From: Viridibacterium sediminicola
Lineage (GTDB): Bacteria; Pseudomonadota; Gammaproteobacteria; Burkholderiales; Rhodocyclaceae
Direction of reading: 5' to 3'
Length of the DNA: 64,000 nucleotides
Assembly: GCF_039631295.1 (NCBI RefSeq)
Contig: NZ_JBDIVE010000008.1
Location: 62,001 to 126,000, forward strand
The notes below the pieces were generated by a model, which was not told the origin of the DNA, made no database searches, and saw only the letters and a list, made by a program, of their open reading frames with translations. The translations under genes were made by a program, and so were the position numbers. Positions 57,409 to 64,000 of this stretch are shown in pieces; the first letter of the stretch is position 1; the number at the start of each line of letters is the position of its first letter.

Positions 57409-58584
57409 ATGAACGCTAATTCCACACTTTCACCGAGCGGGCTGGCAGGGCTCTCTGGCCTTACGCCAGTGGCATTCTCTGCGCTGAGCGGTGCAAGTGG
57501 CAGCAGCAGCGTGCAGCTGACTCCCACGCCGTCGAGCATCGTGCAGCTCTCGGGGCTGGCCCAGGTGCTGTCGGCCAGCGCCAGCCTGGGCAGCAGCATT
57601 CAGTCACTGCAGGGCGAAGCACGGACGGCCACGCCGGACAGCGTGCAGAGCGCTGCGACAAGCTTTGTCGCGGCCTTCAATCAGCTGCAGGGCAAGCTTG
57701 GCGAGGCCGCATTTCTTTCTGGCGATGGCGCTGCGGACAACTTGATTGAAAATTTCGCCTTGAGTCTGAACGCAGCGAGCACGGCGAAGACTGATGCCTC
57801 GCTGGCCAGCCTGCAGGCAATGGGCATCCGCGTCGAGGTGTCGACAGCGCAGGGGAGCGGACAAGTCCTGCTGAGCCTGCAGCTGGACCCGACGCGCCTG
57901 GACGCGGCGGCGACGGACGATCCCGCTGGCACCCTGCGTACGCTGGGCGAGGCCGCCGCCAGTCTGCTGGCGCCCATCACCCGTTTTGAGGCGCAGGCCA
58001 GCAGCTCGGCCAGCGCGCTGGCCGGTGGCGAGCTGAGCAGCGGCGAGCTGCTCGCGAATCTGCTCAGCAGTACGGCCAGCACTGCAGGCACGCAATTGAT
58101 CACCCCGGACATCAGCAGCCTGGCGGTCGACAGCAGTAGCGGCCCGGTGGCGCGCAGCGCGGCAGTGACGGCCACATCGCTTGCCGACACGACGCGTGCG
58201 AGCAGCGTACAAAGCACCGCGATGACAGCGCCAGCGCAGACGAGTGCAGCCCGGACGACTGTCAATGCCGAGCCCGCCGAGGCCCGTGTGGTGGCAGATC
58301 AGACCGAGCTGAGCGTGGCGGAGACGACTGACTCCACCGCGCCAAGTCCGAGCCAGACCGCTGCGACACAAAGCGCCGCCGCGCAGGGCGCGGTGCGGCC
58401 AGCCATGGCCGATCCGGCGCTCAGCACCCAGGCGGCCAATCCTTTCTACGCCGGCAGTGTAGCGGCCTATCTGCAGAATGCCCTGAGTCCGCCTGCGTCG
58501 GCCGCCCGCCCGCTGGAGATCGAGTTGCCCGAACCGGTGGCGGCGGTGGCGGCGGTCAGGGCCGTACGCGGACTGTCGGCCTGA
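57409..58584 (+). CDS. Ala/Ser-rich protein, possibly flagellar-hook-associated-like
   Basis: A 391-residue low-complexity protein without signal peptide or membrane helix. The N-terminal third (IVQLSGLAQVLSASASLGSSIQSL, then VQSAATSFVAAFNQLQGKLGEAAF) has a pattern reminiscent of the FliD/flagellar cap family, where a helix with FV..YN.L occurs; the match is weak. The middle and C-terminal parts are rich in Ala, Ser, Thr and Gln and likely disordered. FliK-like hook-length proteins are another option. No flagellar neighbour. Function not assigned. It is convergent with the DsbA-family gene. Confidence 0.65.
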   Translation: MNANSTLSPSGLAGLSGLTPVAFSALSGASGSSSVQLTPTPSSIVQLSGLAQVLSASASLGSSIQSLQGEARTATPDSVQSAATSFVAAFNQLQGKLGEAAFLSGDGAADNLIENFALSLNAASTAKTDASLASLQAMGIRVEVSTAQGSGQVLLSLQLDPTRLDAAATDDPAGTLRTLGEAAASLLAPITRFEAQASSSASALAGGELSSGELLANLLSSTASTAGTQLITPDISSLAVDSSSGPVARSAAVTATSLADTTRASSVQSTAMTAPAQTSAARTTVNAEPAEARVVADQTELSVAETTDSTAPSPSQTAATQSAAAQGAVRPAMADPALSTQAANPFYAGSVAAYLQNALSPPASAARPLEIELPEPVAAVAAVRAVRGLSA

Positions 58585-58605
58585 GCGCTGGTTCGCTCGG
58601 ACTAC

Positions 58606-59298
58606 TCAGATCGCGCAGCCGTCGACACCGCATTGCGGCAGGCTCGTCGCCTGTGCCGGCGCCGGTACCCGTGCGCTGAGGAAGTCCGTCCAGGCTTGCG
58701 GCTGACCCAGGAAGCGGCCGATGTCCAGCGTCTCCAGGCGACCGTCGGCGTGTTCCAGCGCGATGGTCGGGAAGCCCTGGCCGCCCGCGCGCGCCAGCCA
58801 CTGGCGGCTGTCGCGGAAATGCGCATCGGTGGCTGCACCTTCCAGGCGCTCGAAGGCGGCCTTGAAGCTGGCCTCATCCAGCCCCAGCTCCGCAGCAAGC
58901 GCGAGGATCACGCTTTGATCCGCGATGCGGCGACCTTCGGCATAGTGTGCGTGCTGCAGGCGATGCGCCATCTCCAGACCGCGTCCGGCAAGCTCTTCGG
59001 CGGCGAGGATGGCGGTGCTCGGCGGTGCCGAATCCATCAGCGCCGTGTTGTCGCGCAGCAGGCCTTCGAAATAGGCCTCGCCGAAGGGCTGGCCGGTGAG
59101 CTGGGCGATGCGCTGGTCATGCGGCATGACGTAGTCGCGCCATTGCGGTGTCACGTGCTGGCGGCGCGCGCCGGTGAGCATGCCGCCGCTGTGGAACGTG
59201 ATTTTGAGGCCCGGCAGGGCCTGGCTGGCCTTGATCAGCGGCGCCACGGCGTAGCACCAGCCGCAGAGCGGGTCGAAAATGTAGTGCAGGTTTGTCAT
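58606..59298 (-). CDS. DsbA-family thioredoxin-fold protein
   Basis: A 230-residue protein of the FrnE/DsbA-like oxidoreductase group. It begins LHYIFDPLCGWCYAVAPL with the CGWC redox motif near residues 12-15, and has the cis-Pro region GGQGFPTIALE near 173-184. No signal peptide is present, so it works in the cytoplasm, as FrnE-type proteins do. A C-terminal CGVDGC pair offers a second redox site. It follows the metallo-beta-lactamase-fold gene by 87 bases on the same strand. Confidence 0.88.
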   Translation of the reverse strand: MTNLHYIFDPLCGWCYAVAPLIKASQALPGLKITFHSGGMLTGARRQHVTPQWRDYVMPHDQRIAQLTGQPFGEAYFEGLLRDNTALMDSAPPSTAILAAEELAGRGLEMAHRLQHAHYAEGRRIADQSVILALAAELGLDEASFKAAFERLEGAATDAHFRDSRQWLARAGGQGFPTIALEHADGRLETLDIGRFLGQPQAWTDFLSARVPAPAQATSLPQCGVDGCAI

Positions 59299-59385
59299 GC
59301 TGTGTCCTTTCGCGGCAAGCCGGCCAAAGCTGGCGCGGCTTGCCCGGGAGTCTGGGATTCGGCTTGTGGGTTCAGTTGCCTGCGC

Positions 59386-60258
59386 TTACCACTTCATCTC
59401 GCCCTTGATCACCTTGGCCGAGATCTCGAGGCTGGCCGGTTCGCCGACATCGGGGTAGCTGGTCTTCATGGCGCCAATCAGTTCGGCTGAATCCTTGGCC
59501 TTGGCCGCTTCGGCTTCGAACTTCTGGATGTAGCCGCTGGTGAACTTTACCGCAGCCAGACCCTTGGGCGCGGCGCCCAGGTAGTGGCCGGGCACCACGG
59601 CGACCGGCTTCAGTGCCGCGATGCTGTTGAGCGTGGCCTGCCAGTTCTGACGCGATTGCGGGCTTTGCGTATCAGCGATCCAGACGTGGGTAGCGCTGAA
59701 CACATTGATGCCGCCGGTAACCGTCTTCAGCGAGGGAATCCACAGGTAGCTGCGCTCCGGCGCCGCACTCTTGAGGCCCTTGATGCTGATGCGCTGACCT
59801 TCGAGCTTGAGCGTGTCGCCCTTGATCACTTCGGGCAGCACCAGCTTTTGCGGCGCGTTGTTCTTGAGGATCGGGCCCCAGTAGGCGAGCTTGCCGTCCA
59901 TCGTTGCCTTGATGTGCTCGACCGTCGGCGCGGTGGCGAGGATCTTGGCTGCGGGGAAGGCGGCCTGGATCACGTCGAGACCGAAGTAGAAGTCCGGATC
60001 GCCGTGGCTGATATAGACCGTGCTCAGCGTCTTGCCGCTGGCCTTGATCTTCTGCACCAGGGCTTCGGCGTCGTTGCGCTGGAACTGCGCGTCGACAAGG
60101 ATCACCTCGTGTGCGCCGGCAATGATTGTCGAGCTGACCGGGAAGATTGCTTTGTCGCCCGGGTTGTAGACCTCCAGGCTCAGGCCGGCGGCGCCTGCTG
60201 AGCTGGCGGCCAGCAGGCCGAGGGTGGCGAGGGTGAGGGAAATCGAGCTGCGCTTCAT
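59386..60258 (-). CDS. Periplasmic metallo-beta-lactamase-fold hydrolase with altered metal motif
   Basis: A 290-residue secreted protein: signal peptide to about residue 23 (LATLGLLAASSAGAA). The MBL fold is recognisable (ILVDAQFQRNDAEALVQKI, STVYISHGDPDFYFGLDVIQAAFP, HVWIADTQ, PVAVVPGHYLGA). The usual HxHxDH reads HGDPDF, so two metal ligands are changed; other proteins with the same HGDPDFYFG word exist, so this is a subfamily trait, not a mutation. Substrate unknown. ATG at 60258; the upstream frame is a promoter region. Divergent from a LysR regulator and followed by the DsbA-family gene. Confidence 0.85.
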   Translation of the reverse strand: MKRSSISLTLATLGLLAASSAGAAGLSLEVYNPGDKAIFPVSSTIIAGAHEVILVDAQFQRNDAEALVQKIKASGKTLSTVYISHGDPDFYFGLDVIQAAFPAAKILATAPTVEHIKATMDGKLAYWGPILKNNAPQKLVLPEVIKGDTLKLEGQRISIKGLKSAAPERSYLWIPSLKTVTGGINVFSATHVWIADTQSPQSRQNWQATLNSIAALKPVAVVPGHYLGAAPKGLAAVKFTSGYIQKFEAEAAKAKDSAELIGAMKTSYPDVGEPASLEISAKVIKGEMKW

Positions 60259-60325
60259 GGTGTTCGTCCTTGTGTGTGCGTTGCGATGGCTGAATCTTAG
60301 GTTGCACATATCGAACGAAAAAGCC

Positions 60326-60353
60326 GCTATAGTGCAATGAATAGTTGCGTCAA
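60326..60353 (-). promoter_or_regulatory. Promoter of the MBL-fold gene, within the LysR intergenic region
   Basis: On the minus strand TTGACG (60353-60348) and TATAGC (60331-60326), 16 bases apart. It lies only 12 bases from the LysR start codon, so regulator binding would affect both genes. Confidence 0.6.
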
Positions 60354-60364
60354 TCGGACGAATC

Positions 60365-61246
60365 ATGGACCGCATCCTCGCCGCACAAGTCTTTGTGAAC
60401 ATCAGCGAACGCGGCAGCCTGGCGGCGGCGGCCGAGGCGCTGGATATGTCGCGCGCCATGGTGACGCGTTATCTGGCAGAGATGGAGGATTGGGCCGGCG
60501 CCCGCCTGCTGCACCGTACGACGCGTCGCCTGGGGCTGACAGCGGCCGGCGAGGTCACCCTGGCGCGCTGCCGCGAGATGCTGGCGCTGGCCGAGCAGAT
60601 GCCTTCGGCGGCCGATGCGGCGGCGGCTGAACCGGCCGGCATGTTGCGTATTGCCTGTGCGCAGTCCTTGGCGCAGGCCAGCCTGGCTTCGGCGGTGGCG
60701 GCGTATCTGCAGCGCTACCCGCGCACGGCGGTCGATTTGCTGATCGGCAACAAGGCGATCAATCTGGTGGAAGAGCGCATCGATCTGGCGATCCGCATCA
60801 CCAACCAGCTCGATCCCAATCTCATCGCCCGCCCGCTGGGCTCATGCCCCTCGCTGATCTGCGCAGCGCCGTCCTACCTCAAGGCGCACGGCACGCCACA
60901 ACGCGCCGAGGATCTGGCCCTGCACAACTGCCTGACCTATTCCTACTTCGGCAAGAGCTTGTGGAATTTCGAACGCGACGGCGAAGCGCTGAGCGTGCCG
61001 GTCAGCGGCAATCTCAGCGCCAATGAATCCCTGGTGCTGTTGCAGGCAGCCGTGGCTGGCGCCGGCATCACCATGCAGCCGGTGTATTCGGCGGCGCCGC
61101 TGATTGCCAGCGGTGCGCTGCTGGCGATCCTGCCGCAGGAAACACCACAGGCCTTGGGCATCCACGGCATCTACAGCTCGCGCCAGCACCAGTCGGCGAC
61201 CCTGCGCAGCATGCTGGACTTTCTCGTCGACTGGTTCCGCGACTGA
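60365..61246 (+). CDS. LysR-family transcriptional regulator
   Basis: A 293-residue LysR regulator. The winged helix at residues ~2-60 (DRILAAQVFVNISERGSLAAAAEALDMSRAMVTRYLAEMEDWAGARLLHRTTRRL) is followed by a substrate-binding domain (RIACAQSLAQASLASAVAAYLQRYPRTAVDLLIG, ERIDLAIRI). The subgroup resembles the DmlR/YafC-like regulators. It is divergent from the MBL-fold and DsbA-family genes, which it most likely controls. The ATG at 60365 is the first in frame. Confidence 0.95.
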   Translation: MDRILAAQVFVNISERGSLAAAAEALDMSRAMVTRYLAEMEDWAGARLLHRTTRRLGLTAAGEVTLARCREMLALAEQMPSAADAAAAEPAGMLRIACAQSLAQASLASAVAAYLQRYPRTAVDLLIGNKAINLVEERIDLAIRITNQLDPNLIARPLGSCPSLICAAPSYLKAHGTPQRAEDLALHNCLTYSYFGKSLWNFERDGEALSVPVSGNLSANESLVLLQAAVAGAGITMQPVYSAAPLIASGALLAILPQETPQALGIHGIYSSRQHQSATLRSMLDFLVDWFRD

Positions 61247-61255
61247 GCGGGAGAC

Positions 61256-61915
61256 TTATTTGTAGCGCTGTGGCGTCGGGGCCGGGATGAGGTTGGCGCT
61301 GGCGATGCGCTGATCCCGGCGCAAGCGCGTCTGGACCTCGCCGATCTTGTCGACGCCAACGGCAACCTGGATGTAGTTGCTGTTGGCGAACACGGTCGCC
61401 AGCTCCGGATGTGCGGCGGCATAGCTGGCGGCGCTGCCGGGCGTGGCCATGACCAGGGTCAGCCCGGCCTGGCGGTAGCTCAGTTGCCCGCTTTCCGGGT
61501 CGCGCAAGGCGACAAGATCCGTGATGCCGGGGATCTCCGCCTTGCCGAGCTTTTTCGCGCCGATGACTTGCCACAGCCGCCCATCGATCTGCACGGCGCT
61601 CTCGCCGGACGGAATCTGATCGAGCTGCAGTATTTGCGCCAGTGATTCGCGGCTCATGTTCGCCAGGGTATTGCCATTACCCGGCGGCAGGCTGGGCGGG
61701 GCAGGCTGGGCTTCGGCATCCTGCGGCGAATTCGCACCGCTACCACCACCGCCCGCTGAGGGCTGCCCCGCGCCGCTTGCGGCCGAGGCGGCGAGGGCCG
61801 CCGCTGGTGCGGCGCCCTCATCGGCAGCGTGGCTGTTGGCCATGACGATCAGCCCGACAAGCAGCGCGATTACAATCACCACCAGTGCTCCCCAGATCCA
61901 TCGTTTAGCGAGCAT
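61256..61915 (-). CDS. Membrane-anchored protein downstream of the S8 protease
   Basis: A 219-residue protein with no family I recognise. One N-terminal helix (IWGALVVIVIALLVGLIVMA, ~7-26), then a Gly/Ser/Ala/Pro-rich linker to about 85 and a folded domain of ~130 residues (AVQIDGRLWQVIGAKKLGKAEIPGITDLVALRDPESGQLSYRQAGLTLVMA, then VFANSNYIQVAVGVDKIGEVQTRLRRD). The gene starts 14 bases after the protease stop, so it is co-transcribed. In the kexin-like Aeromonas serine protease a small downstream protein acts as chaperone; a similar role is possible here, by inference. Confidence 0.65.
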   Translation of the reverse strand: MLAKRWIWGALVVIVIALLVGLIVMANSHAADEGAAPAAALAASAASGAGQPSAGGGGSGANSPQDAEAQPAPPSLPPGNGNTLANMSRESLAQILQLDQIPSGESAVQIDGRLWQVIGAKKLGKAEIPGITDLVALRDPESGQLSYRQAGLTLVMATPGSAASYAAAHPELATVFANSNYIQVAVGVDKIGEVQTRLRRDQRIASANLIPAPTPQRYK

Positions 61916-61929
61916 TCTGCCAGCACTCC

Positions 61930-64000
61930 TTACAGGCTGTAGGACGTGAGTGTGGCCTTAACATCGGCGCTGCTCTTGAAGCTCACGCCGGTGCCCACAC
62001 TCATGACCTTGACCGACCAGGTGCCGCTGAGCGCTTCACCATAGAAGGCATTGGTGAAGATGCGCAGCTTTTGCTGACCGCCAACTTGCAGCAGATTGGG
62101 GCCGACCGCCAGGTTCGAGGGGTTGTAACGCGAGCCGGCGAGGAAGTTGCCAAAGGCCGGCAACACCACCGAATTGACGCCGCTGCTGGCCCCTGCGGGG
62201 ATGTGCTGCAGCTCGATCTGCACGGAGCCGAGATTGAGCGGCGAGCCCGTGGTGTTGTTGAGCGTCACATCGATCTGCATGGTGCCGGTCGGCACGGCGG
62301 AGGAGAAGCTCGGCGTCAGCGTCTGGATGACGGTATTGGCCTTGCTGCTGCTACCCGCGTCGAGCGAAGCGGTGGTCGAACTGATGCGCGAACTGTCGAT
62401 GTCGCCGCTACGACGGCCCGCCGGGGTGCTGAAGTTCTGTGCCAGCGTCACGGCCGCCGTCGCATCCACCAGACCAAAGCCATAGCGGTTGTGGAAGTTA
62501 AAGCCCGCTGCATTGGTCTGCCAGGCCGGCATGATGTCGATGCTGCCTGCTGCGCCATTGCCGGTGAAGCTCACCGCAGCGGCGCTGGCATCCACCTTGC
62601 GCGCGGTCTTGGCAAGGATGTAGCCGACGTCTTGCCAGCTCAGGTTGGCATTCTGTTCGAGCATCAGCGCGACCACGCCAGCGACCGAGGGCGTGGCGGC
62701 CGAAGTGCCGTTCATGGTGCCGGTGTAGTTGCAGTTGGTGTCATTGCTCGAACGGCCAAACAGGTCGGCAATCCGCTTGGGGAACCATTCGCTGTTGAAG
62801 ATCGCATCGATCAGGGCGGTGAAGAAGGCACGCCAGCCACCACTCGGGCGCGTCACCGTGGTGCCCTGGGCATTGGTGATCGAATCGGGATTGTCAGCGC
62901 CGGCGCCGCAGCCCTGATTGTCGGTGGTGACGATGGCTGCGCGATCCGTGCCGAATTCGCCGCCGAAACCGGTAATCCAGTTGGCCGCCGAGGCGCTCGA
63001 ATAGGTCGAGGCGAGGCCGGTGTTGGAGATCGCGGCAACCTGATACATGTACGGCTTGTTCATGTAGGTCTGGTTGCTGTCACCGCAGCTGACCGGCGCC
63101 GACAGGAGGCCATTGATCAGCGGTGCGCCGTCCTGCGCGTTGAACAGCGCCTGGATGGCGGCGACGCTGGAGCAGTCGGTCGTAATCCTGGTGGTGCCAT
63201 CCTTCAGCAGCGCATTGGCGTCAGTCTGGTACTCATTACCGGTGGCTTGCAGGTAGATATTGCCCTTGCCGCCGCGACCGTTCTTGACGCCCCATTGCAC
63301 AGCCTGATGGATCGGGTCCGCGTCGGCGTCCGTGGCGGGAATATCCAGCGGCAGGGCTGCGTCATAGCCGGCGCTGTAGTTGAAGATGGCGACGCCGTCG
63401 GCGCGAGAGGCGAACTGCGTGGTCGTCGCATCACCCGTTGCGGCCAGGCTCTTGGCGCCAAAGGCGAGCAGTTGCTGGTTGTTCTGGTTGGCGCCGGAAT
63501 AGCCGACCAGAGAGGCATAAGGTGCCGTGCCGCGCGAGCCCTTGCCGTTCCAGCCGACTGCAGCAGCGACCCCTGCGACGCCGGTGCCGTGGTCGAGCGA
63601 CTTGGCATTGGCAGCAGGTGTCGGGTCGTCACTGCTCTTGGTGAAATTGAAGGACTTGGTCGTCGTGGTGCTGACCACATTGGCGGCCAGATCTTCGTGG
63701 GTCACATCCAGACCGCTGTCGATCACGGCAATCGTGACGCCCTTGCCGGTGCAGCCTTTGCCAGCGTTGTGCGCGGCTTTGACATTGGCATCAATGCCGG
63801 CCAGTGCGCCGGTATTGTCGTCGGCCGATACGACCTGAGTTGCGCCGGTATTTTCCAGGTGCCAGGCGGCGCTGTAGAGCGGGTCAGCTGCGCCGGGGGC
63901 ATTGCTGGGGCCGGTCGAGCCGCAGAAGGCGGTCACGCTGCTGGCGCTGGATGCCGCGCTACTCGCCGCCGTGCTACTCGCAGCCGCGCTGCTGGTGCTG
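61930..64000 (-). CDS. Kexin-like S8 subtilase with C-terminal P-domain (runs off right edge)
   Basis: The visible ~690 residues lack the N-terminus, which lies beyond 64000; what is seen there is a Ser/Ala/Thr linker, as in lipoprotein or secretion tails. The catalytic Asp is in VTIAVIDSGLDVTHEDL, the His in SLDHGTGVAGVAAA, the Ser in NGTSAATPSVAGVVALML. DPLYSAAWHLENTG just before the domain is typical of kexin and proprotein convertases. The last ~170 residues form a P-domain-like beta sandwich (IQTLTPSFSSAVPTGTMQIDVTLNN, FYGEALSGTWSVKVMS). An extracellular protease, cleavage preference unknown. Confidence 0.9.
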   Translation of the reverse strand, partial: STSSAAASSTAASSAASSASSVTAFCGSTGPSNAPGAADPLYSAAWHLENTGATQVVSADDNTGALAGIDANVKAAHNAGKGCTGKGVTIAVIDSGLDVTHEDLAANVVSTTTTKSFNFTKSSDDPTPAANAKSLDHGTGVAGVAAAVGWNGKGSRGTAPYASLVGYSGANQNNQQLLAFGAKSLAATGDATTTQFASRADGVAIFNYSAGYDAALPLDIPATDADADPIHQAVQWGVKNGRGGKGNIYLQATGNEYQTDANALLKDGTTRITTDCSSVAAIQALFNAQDGAPLINGLLSAPVSCGDSNQTYMNKPYMYQVAAISNTGLASTYSSASAANWITGFGGEFGTDRAAIVTTDNQGCGAGADNPDSITNAQGTTVTRPSGGWRAFFTALIDAIFNSEWFPKRIADLFGRSSNDTNCNYTGTMNGTSAATPSVAGVVALMLEQNANLSWQDVGYILAKTARKVDASAAAVSFTGNGAAGSIDIMPAWQTNAAGFNFHNRYGFGLVDATAAVTLAQNFSTPAGRRSGDIDSSRISSTTASLDAGSSSKANTVIQTLTPSFSSAVPTGTMQIDVTLNNTTGSPLNLGSVQIELQHIPAGASSGVNSVVLPAFGNFLAGSRYNPSNLAVGPNLLQVGGQQKLRIFTNAFYGEALSGTWSVKVMSVGTGVSFKSSADVKATLTSYSL

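Overview
The window looks like chromosomal DNA of a GC-rich betaproteobacterium, probably of the Rhodocyclales. This rests on gene order and protein families, not on an rRNA gene: a complete 14-subunit nuo operon preceded by secG and a tRNA-Leu, a B12-dependent ribonucleotide reductase, a DUF3567-type protein, and close resemblance of housekeeping proteins to proteobacterial versions. No rRNA gene, prophage, insertion sequence or CRISPR array was found.

Layout. 1-5.3 kb (minus strand): a type I-F CRISPR module reduced to cas1 and cas2-3, followed by a hipB-hipA toxin-antitoxin pair where csy1-csy4 would normally sit; hipA runs off the left edge. 5.5-9.2 kb: pstSCAB phosphate transporter. 9.5-13.3 kb: an ArgD/AstC-type aminotransferase and a PAS/kinase/two-receiver/HPt hybrid sensor. 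13.3-18.5 kb: carA-carB-greA with a promoter plus terminator-like leader. 18.5-24.8 kb: a small membrane protein, yhbY, rlmE-ftsH, folP-glmM, secG. 24.9-40.5 kb: tRNA-Leu(GAG), nuoABCDEFGHIJKLMN and a Nudix hydrolase.

40.6-48.8 kb: bacteriohemerythrin, a SAM methyltransferase with regulatory domain, a convergent HDOD-nrdJ pair, a large uncharacterised protein and a DUF465-type small protein. 49-51.4 kb: DUF3567 protein, a secreted PL1 pectate lyase with a pair of LacI-type operators, greB. 51.3-55.1 kb: a membrane histidine kinase divergent from htpG, with a consensus heat-shock promoter lying across the kinase start codon. 55.4-58.6 kb: three uncharacterised proteins (one secreted, one degenerate SNase-like, one Ala/Ser-rich). 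58.6-61.2 kb: a LysR regulator divergent from a periplasmic metallo-beta-lactamase-fold protein and a DsbA-family protein. 61.3-64 kb: a membrane-anchored protein directly downstream of a kexin-like S8 protease with P-domain that runs off the right edge.

Most of the window is core metabolism: phosphate uptake, pyrimidine/arginine precursor synthesis, folate and cell-wall precursors, proton-pumping NADH oxidation, protein quality control. The parts that stand out are the truncated I-F module fused to hipBA context, the protease plus partner pair, several strong regulatory architectures, and a MITE-like inverted-repeat segment at 42.7-42.95 kb.
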